From Gyrodactylus bullatarudis (taxonomy: Eukaryota; Platyhelminthes; Monogenea; Gyrodactylidea; Gyrodactylidae), in assembly GCA_012064415.1 (NCBI GenBank), contig SSNU01000317.1, forward strand, positions 186,001-250,000: a stretch of 64,000 nt of DNA, given 5' to 3'. The notes below the pieces were generated by a model. That model did no database searches, was not told the origin of the DNA, and saw only the letters and a program-made list of their open reading frames with translations. A program made the translations under genes and the position numbers. Positions 1-12,200 of the stretch are shown here, piece by piece. Numbering within the stretch: position 1 is the stretch's first letter; each line of letters starts with the position of its first letter.

Positions 1-1432
1 CACCTGTTCAAAATAAAAGAATTTTCTACAACTTTATAGTCTGAAATTATTCTTTTTCTGCCTTTACGGGTAGATTTTTTGATTACTTTATTTAATCTAA
101 ATCTACTTGAATTAGGAAAAAAACTAATAACAAAGCAAGAACTGCTATTTTCAATTTAGAGTGACATTTCTCTAACCCCGTAAGTAATCTCAAATCTTGA
201 GTTGGCATTAAATTCCCATTTTTTCATACATTGAATGAGAAAATTTTTATTGATTTCAACGAGAGAAGGTGTCAAATCAAAATGATAGAGGCAAATCACT
301 TAATCTGATATAAAGGAGTTGAATTTCTTGATCATTTTCACTACTTGAAAACAAATGAGATTCGACGGTCTGTTAAATTGTAGGTTTTTTTCAAAGTTAA
401 TTTCTATGAAGGTGTAAATTTTTGCGCTGACTCCAAATCTGTTCTCAGATCTGAAAAATTCTCAATAATTTCTGAGATAATTGGAAAAATCAAAAATTCC
501 CAAAAATTTCAAATTTCCCAAATTTTGTAAATTAATTGTCGCAAAAACCGTAAATGTTTTCCTGTTTTTTTGCGATTTGATAAATCATTAAATTCTGCGC
601 CGTTCGATATAAAAATTAAAATTATGTAATAGAAAGAACTCAATATTTGAAACTGAATATATTTTTTTCAAAGTTCTTCTTTAATCATGGTTATTAATAA
701 GTTATGAATTTTTCCATAATGACATCTGGGTTCAAAAGTTATAAGGTCTTAAAATGTATGATTCGAAAAATAAATTATTGATATATTCTTGTAGCATGAC
801 ATTTTATTCATATCACTGATCTAAATCAACATTTGATTTTCATTGTCTAACAATTTACTCAGCTCAAAAATAACCATTGATATTATCTCGGTGTTTTAGT
901 TCAATTTCAACATTTGATTTATGTAAGATTTTTTGTTAAATCCGCAATAAAGTATCAAAACAATACCTTAAAATTGAAAAATATTATTTTTCAAATTTTT
1001 AAGATCTTTAAAAATATTATTTGGGTATTTTTTCAATATCAATGAAGAATTGATAACTTCTTGATTTCGGCATATGCAAAGACTATTTCTGGAACATCTT
1101 TAATCATGATTAATCTACATATTTGACTAAAAAACTAGTCGTGAGAATTCAATTATTCTGTAATTAGAATCTATTTACCATATTCCTGAAGAAAATAGCA
1201 TCAACAAGATACTCTCTTTAATAGGATATATTTTTACATTTATTTATATAAATATCCTATCCTAAAGCAGTATAAAAACCATTTTGATAGAATAACCTTT
1301 ACAAGATGTTCTTGTTTTGATATATAGAATTCATATTATCTTTTTTTTCCTATCCCAGAATACATAAATGGAGATTCCAAAAATAGTGATAATCATCAAA
1401 TTTACCAAGGAATTTTTATGGTCAACAAACAT

Positions 1433-1900
1433 TCATCTCGTTGTATTCTGGCACCATTTCAATATTATTAAATGCTCACATTGGGAAATTATGAATTTTA
1501 CAAAAATATCAACATTTTCATCATGAATTCGAATATGATTAAGGTATTTTGGAATCCAGATCATGTTGCAAATTTCTACCATTTTAAGAGAAAATTTAAA
1601 GAAATTAATTGTAAGAAAAGCACCTAATTCCGATTTTTTCATACTTTGAGGTAATTTTTTTATTGATTTGATGTAGAGTGGTGATCAAAGAAGTTGAAAA
1701 TCTATGATTTTTACAGAAATCTCGATTTTTCATGAATAATTCTAATTTGTTAAAGATTTTTGGAATCCTTCTCATGTTGCAAACTTTTTTCATTTGAAGA
1801 AAAAAATTCTGAAAAAAAGTTTCTATGAAAAATATGGTCATTTTATAAAATCCTAACGTAAGAGATGAATCAACAACCCATGAAAGACGGCATTGTTTGA
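1433..1900 (-). repeat. Diverged copies of foldback repeat family R1
   Basis: Two adjacent stretches (about 1490-1610 and 1690-1860) resemble the arms of the cleaner foldback element at 40463-41194. Shared landmarks, in order, are GATTTTTACAGAAATCTCG, a run like CATGAATTCGAAT, GGAATCC and ATGAAAAATATGGTCATTTT. They are old, imperfect copies, and I cannot define their ends. Confidence 0.55.
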
Positions 1901-2533
1901 TTTTCTCTGTTGAAAATTTCAACTTGAAAGTCTCAAAATCTACTTGCCTCTGATGTTTTTTGGGGTTTGTGCATATTTATTTTATATCATCATTATTGCA
2001 ATATCATTTATACCTGCCATCAGTCCTGCCAATCTTTCTCATCTTCCTTTGATTTGATGATTTCTTACAATTATGATTTTCCAGACAAATGTCTGAGAGA
2101 AAATTTATAAGAAATATATTCACTGAATATTATTCAGCTACTTTTTACTAGCAGACAAAAACACTTCATTAATTCCGAATGATCATTTCTCGACATTTTT
2201 TTGGTATACAAATTTAATGAATCATGTCACTTATTTTACATAAATTTTTTATAAAAGTGAATTTAATCAAAATTATAATACCAACGATATCATCTACTGA
2301 AGAAGGTAATTCACAGTAAAATTAACAAACTCAGTTATTAACAAGTTATTAGACGACTTTCTAGATACTGTTGATTAAGATTATATAAGTATATAAAAAC
2401 CAACCTGGCATATTCTATGTTTTTTAAGAAATCATACTTTCTGATACAACTTTACTCAACCATTTCTTCTTTTATTTTAGATACTTGATTAAGTTTTTTA
2501 TTTGTCTGATTTCTCGTTACCAAATGAAATTAA

Positions 2534-3157
2534 CCCTTTCGATACCAGAGGTCATATATGACTTCTATGTTCAAACTGACTTTTTTCAATGATTTTGAAA
2601 CATTTTTTTATGATTATTTTCTGATATTATATCACAAACCATCTTAGTTTGCTATCATGCTATATTTTTGCTAGCCAGGCATAAGAATTGCCATGGATAT
2701 TTGAACTTTTACCGAAGGAAGTAGAATTCCTTAATTCATGATTCTTTTTGATCGAAATTATTAAACAAGGTATATTTTTTATGCATGAAATCAATGAGCA
2801 ATTTCATCAATAGTCTCGTGAAAATGGGGCAATTTTCAACCTCATTTTTACCTTAAATCTTCAATATCTAGGTTATTTTGTAATAAGATCGAATGAAATT
2901 TAAAATATATCCTTTTTGAGATTAATTGAGTCTTTGAAACAATTAACTTTCAAATAAATCCCTTGGCAAGGTTTCACTCTAAATTACTTACCAGTAGATG
3001 GGAATTTCAATTTAAATCAGACCATGATGAAATTATGTGTAGGAAAAAATTTTCATAAAATTTTGTGCTAGTAAATGTTTTTTATCATCACATTTTAGGT
3101 AATTCTGTGAGAGAATTAAGCCTGAAACTTTATTCGTTCAGCTATGGTATCGAAAGG
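2534..3157. mobile_element. piggyBac-like MITE candidate
   Basis: The left end reads TTAA followed by CCCTTTCGATACC (2534-2546). The right end reads GGTATCGAAAGG (3146-3157), its near inverse. Next to the left end is an imperfect palindrome, AGGTCATATATGACTT, the same arrangement as in the piggyBac derivative at 8858-9478. The right TTAA has decayed to GTAA. No coding content is visible. Confidence 0.45.
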
Positions 3158-3365
3158 TAATAAGTATTCGACCATCTCAGCACCGAAAGGTATAAAAAAG
3201 GTTTTGGTAAAAGGTAAGTTTTATTTTGAATCATTATTTTATGAATTTATTTCAGATTCAAATTTATCAATCAGTTTATTTCAATCTCAAGGAACTCAAT
3301 TTAGCAGATCTTAATTAGGTTTACGGTACACCATATTAACATAATTAATTTTAGGGTTATTCTCA

Positions 3366-3702
3366 AAACTAGCCTTATTTAAACCTTTTCTCTAAAAAGT
3401 AGCCCCACATGAGTACCATTCGAAAGAGGAAACTGAAAAATTTCATCCTGGATTACTCAATTTTCAATCAGAAAGTCAAGGAAAACAATGACAAGGGCTA
3501 GATTTAGTTCTTTCTAATCAAAAATTGTGAAGCCTTTGTCCGCTTCGGGAAAAGAAAGAAAGGGATGGTTTATTCAACTCATTCGTGAACTGAGAATTCA
3601 TGTAACTTTCAATCATATACACCAAAACCCATTAACACTTAAAAATGTTCAGTTCATATGGGCTACTTTTAAGAAAAAAGATTTGAACAGGGCTTGTTGA
3701 TT
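3366..3702. repeat. Inverted-repeat pair, probable old MITE
   Basis: A segment at 3381-3411 containing CTAAAAAGTAGCCC is matched in inverse orientation at 3655-3684 (GGGCTACTTTTAAGA). The similarity continues weakly outward to AGCC on the left and GGGCT on the right. It is diverged, with no clear target duplication. Confidence 0.35.
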
Positions 3703-4476
3703 TTAATGGATTTATTATTTGTGGCTACTAGTGCTGATGCTGATACCATCATGTCAGCTGATTCATGTTAGCTATTCAAAATTGAATGCTATTTCTCAAT
3801 CTTGTTTTGAGGCCTTGAGAGCTTTTGATTGACCCAGCAAAAATTTTAAGCTAAGGAGGTTATTTGAACTTCATTCATTCTATAATTGTAATTAAACGTC
3901 TAATTATACGCAATATTCTCTTCTATCCAACCGAATAAATAATTTTTATAATTTACTTACAAGTAAATATTTCTTCATATGTCATTGGAATGCGATATTT
4001 TTTGGAAAAAACTGCAATTTTTTCTGAAATAAGTGCCATTTTGTGACCGCCCTAGTAAATAGTAACGAAAACATTTAGAAAACAATCATAGAGAGGATAA
4101 AACAAAGTTGCAAGGGAATTTATTTGAGACTATAATCAAATTTGAAAGAATTATAATAATGGAAGTGATAAATTTCATCGAATAGTTCTCATATTAGAAG
4201 TGGAGGGTAAGTGATTTTATCGAAAAGTTCTCATTTCTAAAATAAAATAAGATCCTAGCTTCCGTTGTCAAATTTTGAAATATAATATTAAATTTTAATA
4301 TTCTTTTGTTCGACATTAGCTTAGAACAAGCTATAATATTATGGCTTATTATAGTTATTACCGGTCTTTAATTTGTCATTATCATTCTAATTAACTATTA
4401 AAGAATAGTTGCTGTAAATTTAACAGTTTACAATGCAGTTAGAATCTTACTGTTATTTTAAAATTACAAATTATTC

Positions 4477-4482
4477 TTTATT
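4477..4482 (-). terminator. Candidate poly(A) signal of PKNOX
   Basis: AATAAA on the minus strand, about 380 nt past the PKNOX stop codon. This would give a 3' UTR spanning 4858 to about 4460. The hexamer is common in AT-rich DNA, so the call is tentative. Confidence 0.35.
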
Positions 4483-4858
4483 TCGTGTAGTTACTTAAAA
4501 GTAAATACCTGCTTTAAAAATTAATCTATATATAGCAAATAGGCATTTGCATGTTACATTGTCCTGTTGTATTGATAAGGTATCTCTTGTGTTTAATGGA
4601 AATTTCTTTATTAAAATTTCTGGACTCTTTACAAATTCAAGTAATAATAATAACGATAATAATAAATTTTTCATAATTTCATACATAACATTTTCTTCAA
4701 ATAATAGACATGTTTTTCCTTTTTCTTCATATTCAAAGGTGTTTGGAAAAAAGTCCTTCTTCAGATACTCTTTGTATAATTTCATTTTCATATAATTATT
4801 GATTTCTATAACTTGGGGGGAGGATTAGGGAAGCTTCAAGGATTTGTGCATTATTTCT

Positions 4859-6245
4859 TCAAGCAATTGTGGTTGGCTCGCAAGATTTGTTGCTTGTAGA
4901 AATTAATCTGGAGTCTTTATTACATATTGAATTAAAATCTGAGTTCAGCATTGACTGGTTATAAACGTTTCTCTGACCATTCTGTTGACCTGATAAGGAA
5001 TTATTGTTTTGAAATGAGTTCAACTGAAATTCATAACCTGATGAGTTTTGTTGTTGTGTTGGGGTTGTGTAGGCAGAGTTCGATGTCGCATCAAAGGTGT
5101 TGTCAGTTTGTTGTTGTGTCCCTTGATCCGCTCTTTGACTTGAGAAGCCCATGGAAAACTGACTCCACAGAGGATTCAAATAGTCATTTTGGAAAAAGTA
5201 ATTGCTAACACTGTTGTTATGGTTAACAGAGTTGCCGACACAATTCCCAGGATAGTTTTGGGCGGATGAGAAGTTCTGATTACTTGTTGAGGAACCATCC
5301 GACCATAATGACATCATAAAATTGTTTTTATTGGGGGTATCTAAAAAGTGCAAAATTAATGGTAAAATTCGGTAAAAACTAAAAGTCCTTTTAATTTATT
5401 GAAGAATTTATCCTTAAATAACTCACTTTTGTTAAGTATCGATGAAAATGCATAAGTCTGGGAATTTTCCGAAGGCTCTTTATTCGTTGAGTCATCAGTA
5501 CTGCCAGCTGAACCTGACGTGGTTGATGTGGAAATCTGTGTTGTCTCATTGTTAAAATTGATGATATCATTGTTATACAAGTTCATGCAGTTGTTATACG
5601 TTGAATTAATGTAATCTGTATCACGACATTTCTTGTATATATTCTCGTATGAATCAAAGAGTTCACCGTTCGATATTTGATTTGTTTGAGCTATCGGGAA
5701 GTTATAGCCAAGTTGTGATTGAACAAGGTCTGATTTGACCATGTTCGCCTTTTGATATGACCAAAAGTCATCATAATCTATAGGAAATATAGTTTTTTTG
5801 TCACACGTGTTTACTTAAAAGTAAAAACATGAATCAAATATTTTCATTCAAGAAAAGCATACCTGATTTTTGATTAGATTCAAAATGATTATTCTGCGAT
5901 GTCTTTGACATAAGATTAAACAAGCTACTAGCAGTAAGCTTTGAGGATGCATCATGAACGTTTACAACTGATGCTTCGTTTTCATCAGATGTCATCAGAG
6001 TATTAGTTCCATTATTACTGAAACTGGATAAATCTGTCTTTTTCGAGCGTTTCCTAGTAGGCCTTTTTTGTTCTTCATTATCGGCGTGCTTAGTTTCATC
6101 TTGTTCGGTCTTTATCTTTTGTGAATTAGAAGAGTTCTCTGACTTTGACCCATTACCAGAAGAAACAGGGATTAAACCTGCTGCAACTGGATGAATTGCA
6201 GCTGCAGCTGCTAAACTTGCCGGCCAAAATCGATTATTTGATGGT
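4859..6245 (-). CDS. PKNOX: PKNOX exons 7-9: low-complexity C-terminal region
   Basis: Exons 6245-5863, 5777-5427 and 5340-4859. Exon 7 has an Ala-rich patch ([15 protein letters not shown]) after FWPASL and a basic PTRKRSKK cluster. Exons 8 and 9 are rich in Asn, Ser, Gln and Tyr with no recognised domain. The exon 8 donor is AAAA|GTGAGT at 5427; reading through it meets a stop, while the join to 5340 continues in frame for 160 codons. Low-complexity tails like this are typical of transcription factors, but no specific function can be claimed. Confidence 0.8.
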
Positions 6246-9200
6246 CTAGAAATAAATAATAATTCAAATAATTCCTGTTCATTTCTTAAAAAATCAAATT
6301 CTTCCATCATGTCTATCAAAACATGTCTACAGCCACATGTAACAAAGGATGAGATTAGATAGCTGGAATAAATTACTTACCGATTAGTTGCAGTCTTTTT
6401 CTTTTTATTTACAATGGTTGGATGTTCCTTCTCATCTGACCAGCCGTCCAATAAAGTTACATGATTTGTTGAGTCCAACATTGGCTGTAGAATCCTTCGT
6501 CTAGCATTGATAAACCAATTGTTCACCTGTAACAAGGTTAGATTTGTCTGAGTAGCAATATGCCTTTTTTCATCTTCTGTAGGATAGGGATGCTAGAAAA
6601 AAAGGTAATTAAACAACATGAATTTCTTTTTCTTCAAGGGAAGATTAACAAGTTACAAGAGTAACTTTCCCTTTTTCTAGAGTTGTAAAACATAAGTTCT
6701 TTATTTGAGTACACCTGCAATCCTAGAGAATGAAATGCTCGGATTATAAAATCATCTCTTCTTTTACTAGAGGATATTGATACGATGAGATGTAGATGAT
6801 TGACATTGGAAGGAAAAAGAACCATTTCTCAAAAGTAAATCAAATAGCTTCGTTCCATAAAAAGGCAGAACTTTTATCTACCTATCTAAAGTGTATATGA
6901 TCTTTTGATAGATAAAATCGTAATATGACATCTAAAATCTGACCAAAACATCTTCTAGCTAACTCAACTCTCAGCTGTCATTCAAAATTTTTTTCACCAT
7001 CAAACACCTTTCCTTCGTTCATTATTAATTTCCTTTTTTCATATTAAAACAATATTTTTTCCAAACACATGGGTTAATATATCGTCAACCATTCTCACAT
7101 CATGTTTCTATCGTTATTAGTCAGGAAAAGGGGTTATCTTTTAAAACACATTGATATTAATTATAATTGATATGAATGTAGAGACTAGATTCACTAGTTC
7201 ACTAGTTAATTTGAGAACTTCATTTACTCCCCAACGTTATAGTTCAACTAACAATATGGTATCTTAATAAATTCATCCTAAAGTGAGAACAAGGTCAGAG
7301 AAAAAATTGTCCCAACACGCAAACACAATTACTTGTTACCAAGTTGAAAGTGCCCTCTTGTTTTAATCGATCCGCCTACTGTAGTCGAATGTCAACATAT
7401 ATTCTCTGTTAAGCCAACAGAATTGTTTTTTGTAACGCAGTATAGTTGTATTAACCCATGATAGAAAAAAAGTAAGACAGTAGAACCCCAAAAATAAATG
7501 GGGATTACTTGGTAGTTGTGTGTATCTGATTAAATAATAATATTAATATGGAAGGAAGGGAATAATACTTTTAATGACCTGAGAATTCTTCCCTGTCGGA
7601 TTTTTTATCCTATAATTCCAGAAAAGAGGGAATAACAACAGAAGAAAAAAGATAGAAGACAACGTAAGCTTAGTTGGATGGCAAAATGGGAAGAAGTAGA
7701 TTTCTTATGTCAATCAAAGTTTATAACAAAGAAAGAAATTTTTTTCTTTTTTATTTTTAACCACTGGTCAATAGTTTTTTTGTTGGTTGTAAGTTCAAGG
7801 GGGGAGAAAAAGAGATACATTAAGGGGTAGATGGGAAAAAACACGAGATTTTTGTAAAATGGAGGTTTCTTTCTAATCAGATAATTTTGATCAAAATCCA
7901 TTTTCTTCTATTCTGTCTAATTCTTTTACGTCTTTGTAAATTTCACGACTAGAGGTTAGCCAAACAGCTCTACTGAACTACCAAGAAGGAACAAAAATTA
8001 CAAGTTGTAAGAACTAGCCGATTTAAATTGTATACAAAACGGATTTATATGGGTGGTCTATTCTAAATTAATTAACTTTAAACGTGTCAAATGGATTCTA
8101 TTTTTGATAACTATTCAATTTTATTAAGTAAGAGATTAGGTCGATTACGAGAACTTCTTGTTATTGTTTTTATGAATAAAGTGGAACGAAGATATTTATA
8201 AGGCATCTTGACACTATTCAATTTCTACGGTCGTATAGAGTAAAAGTTTGGATTCATTTTGAATCAGGATAATTTGTTAATTTTTAAATTTTTTTTTTCA
8301 TGTTTGAACAAGTATGAGTAAATATTTTCAATTTTGCGGCGCAGTCTTAATTGTTTCGAGGTGAGAAAGATATTAATAATTTCAACTCGAAAGATGAAGC
8401 AATTGTTTTTTTACATACAAGAAAAAAAAGGAAAATTATTACAGATGTAAGGAGGAGGAAACATGTTTTACTAGAGTACGCCAAAGTTTTGACCACTTGA
8501 TGAATTTTTAATAAGAGTTGAAATTTTAGAAGAGCAAGGACCTCACACAAAATAACACAATGAATGACACTTAAATTGACTTGAGGGTGGAAAATTTTTG
8601 AATATAACAAAGAGGCTTTAAAATGACATGTAATTGAGAAAGTAATTATTAATAATTTATTTATTATTCTCAATACAACCTAAGTAAGTGTAATAGTAAA
8701 AATAGAATAACTTTTTCGAATCTTAGAATTCATGTACCAAAATCTAATCTATATCCTAATAAAGCATATTTTTTGTTAAAAAGGATTTGACACCACTTTT
8801 TCATTGAATTTATTGTTGGAGGAGTTGACTCAACTAAGTTAAATTAACCTTGTTTAACCCTTGCACTGGAAATGCTTGATTTAACATATTTTACAAATTG
8901 GGGTCCATTGGACCCCAAACTCTGATTATGAACTATTAAACTATCAGAACTCTAGAAAGTACAAAAATTAATTTATTATTGGAAATAGATAAATTATTCT
9001 AATTTTGGTATTTTAGAAAAGCATTGATCGCAAATAATCTGACCATGTTCTTGGCAGGTCTTCCTCTCACATTTGCTGCATGTTGTTCTAGTTTTCCTGT
9101 CTCTTTCTCTTGGACATAAACCACACCGGGCTTTGCTTACAGAAAGAAATTTTTGTTTCTTGAACGGAGGGTCTACTGTCAAAGGGTTATCTTGAGAAGT

Positions 9201-12200
9201 TTCCTTGAAAGACATTTCAAAAATTCTCTTCTAGAATATTTTTTCACATTCAAGCATGGGGTCAAATGGGCCCCGTCTTATAAAATATAAATTTTTTTAT
9301 ATTCAGGTTGCTAACTTCCTAAATAAACAGTATTGGAAATAAAAAAACATTCTGTTCAGTTTATCAATAATATCTGAAAGATGTCCTGGAGTTTCACTTG
9401 TCTCATCTCGAAAATAAAAAAATTGTCAGGCTTCGAATTTTTGTTGGGGTCCGATGGACCCCATTTCCAGTGCAAGGGTTAATTTTAAAAAGCTAGTTAA
9501 TATGAAGGACGATAGACAAGTAGACCAAAAATGGTTGTAGAGATTTTAGAAAAACATGCGAAAGTCTACTTTCTATATTTTTTTCTGAATTTCTTTTACA
9601 GTTCAGTGGCCCATATGTGGGCCAAAATATTAAACCTTAAATTTTTTTTGAAATAAAGATCCCATAAATAAAAGATACACACCATTAAAAAACTTGTTTA
9701 TCAATCTTCCCGAAAAAAGTTGGACCAAAAGTTATTTTATTAGAATTGACTAGATTCACCTTATTTATTAAAAAAATTCTAAAATTACTTGTGCGATCGC
9801 TTGAAAGTAGATAGGGAAAATGTATTGAAAAGTGTCGAAAAAAGATTTTCTATTGAAAGGTTTTCAGATGATTTAAGGTTTTATTATTCATCTACAATTT
9901 ATTCTGATTCCGAATGTGTATTCATATTCAATGTTTGAACTCATTAAATAGACTCGGACCTGAAAGGGTTAAATCAGTGAAAGTGTACATCGGTTACCAA
10001 AAAATCCTCAGAAAATTTTGATGCTTTAGTGAAAAATGAGATTTTTGTAAAAATCATGAAATTCATTGAGATTTTTCTTCTTTTCAATAAAGTCTTGTAC
10101 CGATTTGATCTAAATGTATTTCAATCGAAAATGATGGACATCTTTTCAAATGTAGTAAAAATATGTGTCCAATTAATACTTAAAATATGTTCGACTATTT
10201 CTTAATGAGGGAAGCCTAATGATTATCTTACAGATTTGTTCGATAAGATTATCTCAAGTTATTGTCTCCAAAAATATGTCTCCACAAATTATTCCTTTAC
10301 TTTTGGCCAGCATCATTAAATCCTATGTCATGGAAGTAATGGGTACGAATCATCATTAGTATCGGCTGGTGTATTCATTATATCATTATTATAATATATG
10401 TTTCCTCTTCTAAGATGATTTTTTTTCTACCTCGAGAAACCACCAAACAACACATTTCGTTGCATGAAAAAAATGCACTAGAAAACAGGAAAATATGGGA
10501 TGGTCAATGAAGAAAGGGTAGGGGTGATATCCCAAAGGTTGAATAACTAGTATTCCTTGTGATATTTGCAGACATGGTTCTATGGAACCCTGCGGAGTCT
10601 CTATTTCATTAACTGGATATTTGAAAAATAAAGGAAGATAATGGGTAGAAATTTAGGAAAACCCTAATGAATTTACCAAAAGAAAATGAATAGTTTTCTC
10701 TCTGCTTTTTAAAATGCATTTTATCTCAAAAAATTTTATATTTGTCACAGCTCCTCATTTTCACAAGTTGCCATAGATACATTATTTACACACTAGAGGA
10801 AAAATAATTTCTAAAAGGAAATTATTCCAAAAGTTTATATATCAACATTTAAAAGTAAAAGAAAATATCAGAAGAAATTAGCACCATGAATAACTTTTTC
10901 GCATTTGAAAAAAGTATAGAAATATCACATCTTGATATGTTATTCGCAGAGAGATTGGAAAAAGTTTTTCATCATAGGCTATAGTAAAATTTATTTCTTT
11001 TAATGAAACTCTGTATTGCCTACTGGATGAGGCAAATCATTATTAAGAATTTTTAATATTGCCCGTCAATCAAATCAGTAGATATTCTCTGAATACTTCT
11101 TATATTTCATTTTGGCTCACAATAATTATAATTACAAGGTTAAGTTATAGATTTTATCCAGTCGTCTTAAGATTTTCTATAGTTAAATCTCAGCGAAGGC
11201 ACATTGGAAAAAAGAAAGAACTCGTTTCTTAATATTGATCGGTATCAGGACAACTTTCAATTAGAGATTAAATTGATTTTGTTGATCTTAATTAGTTAAT
11301 GAGAAAAATTTTTAGATAAAAATAATGATAAAATTTACATAACCCTGTTCAATTCCAATATGAAATTTGCATACAAATATTTCTATAGTTGTATTAAGAA
11401 TATATATATAAAATTTGGAATCTTATTTAATTAGCAATTGTATTGTGGTTACATAGAAAAATATATTTTAGTCGTTTACAAGAAGAAACAAATCTCAATA
11501 GGAATTAGATTTATTTTAGAGAAAACAAAAGATACATCTTCACAACTTCAGTAAGTAAGTTTCAAAAATACGTTCGAAATGCTTCCAGCTTGAAGGGTTA
11601 ATCATCATAAGATAAAAATTAAACTCTATTCGTCAACAAAATGTGAATCCAACTTGTGAATTTTTCCGGATTAGAATTAAAGCCTCCCTAGAATTAAAGG
11701 AATAGAATTCTGGGAATATAAGCAGGTGTTTATTTTGGTCTAGTTTTGTATAGCTTCTAAGAGTTATGGGATAAAAACCTCGTATCTGTCACTCAAGTTA
11801 TTATTTCTAAACGTTTTGCAGATAATACAATAAACATTGATAAATATAAAGTCTTATATACGTTGAAATAACCTTTAAACACAAATGCTCGTGAGATTAC
11901 GATAGAAAAATATGCCGATATTATTATTTAAATAGATTTTAATCTATGAATATACATTTTGAGATCTGATTTGTTCAGTTCATCGTAACCTTTGTTTTAC
12001 TCTCCTTAATATCTGAGACCATTTTTATCTATGCTAATACAATACGTAAGGGTCAATATTATGTGATAAGGGACAAGATTTGATCAACTTAACTTAGTCT
12101 AGTATTAGAAGCAAAAAGATTCCTTTCATAAGTTATTAAATATTTTGTAGAATTACTTAGAGCATGTCAGTAAATTAAAACGTACATTTTAGAGAAAAAA

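Larger units (their letters stand above)
1..4476. other. Gene-free, repeat-rich flank
   Basis: I see no convincing coding exon here. The short ORFs at 1433-1922 on the minus strand match a dispersed foldback repeat, not a protein family. The stretch holds diverged pieces of that repeat (about 220-600 and 1430-1900), a piggyBac-like MITE candidate (2534-3157) and an inverted-repeat pair (3366-3702). It lies downstream of the 3' end of PKNOX. Confidence 0.6.

Noticed and set aside
4495..4791. 98-codon ORF downstream of PKNOX on the same strand
   Set aside because: Lies in the predicted PKNOX 3' UTR, starts in AT-rich repeats and has a leucine run but no known domain. It could not be linked to an exon by splice sites.
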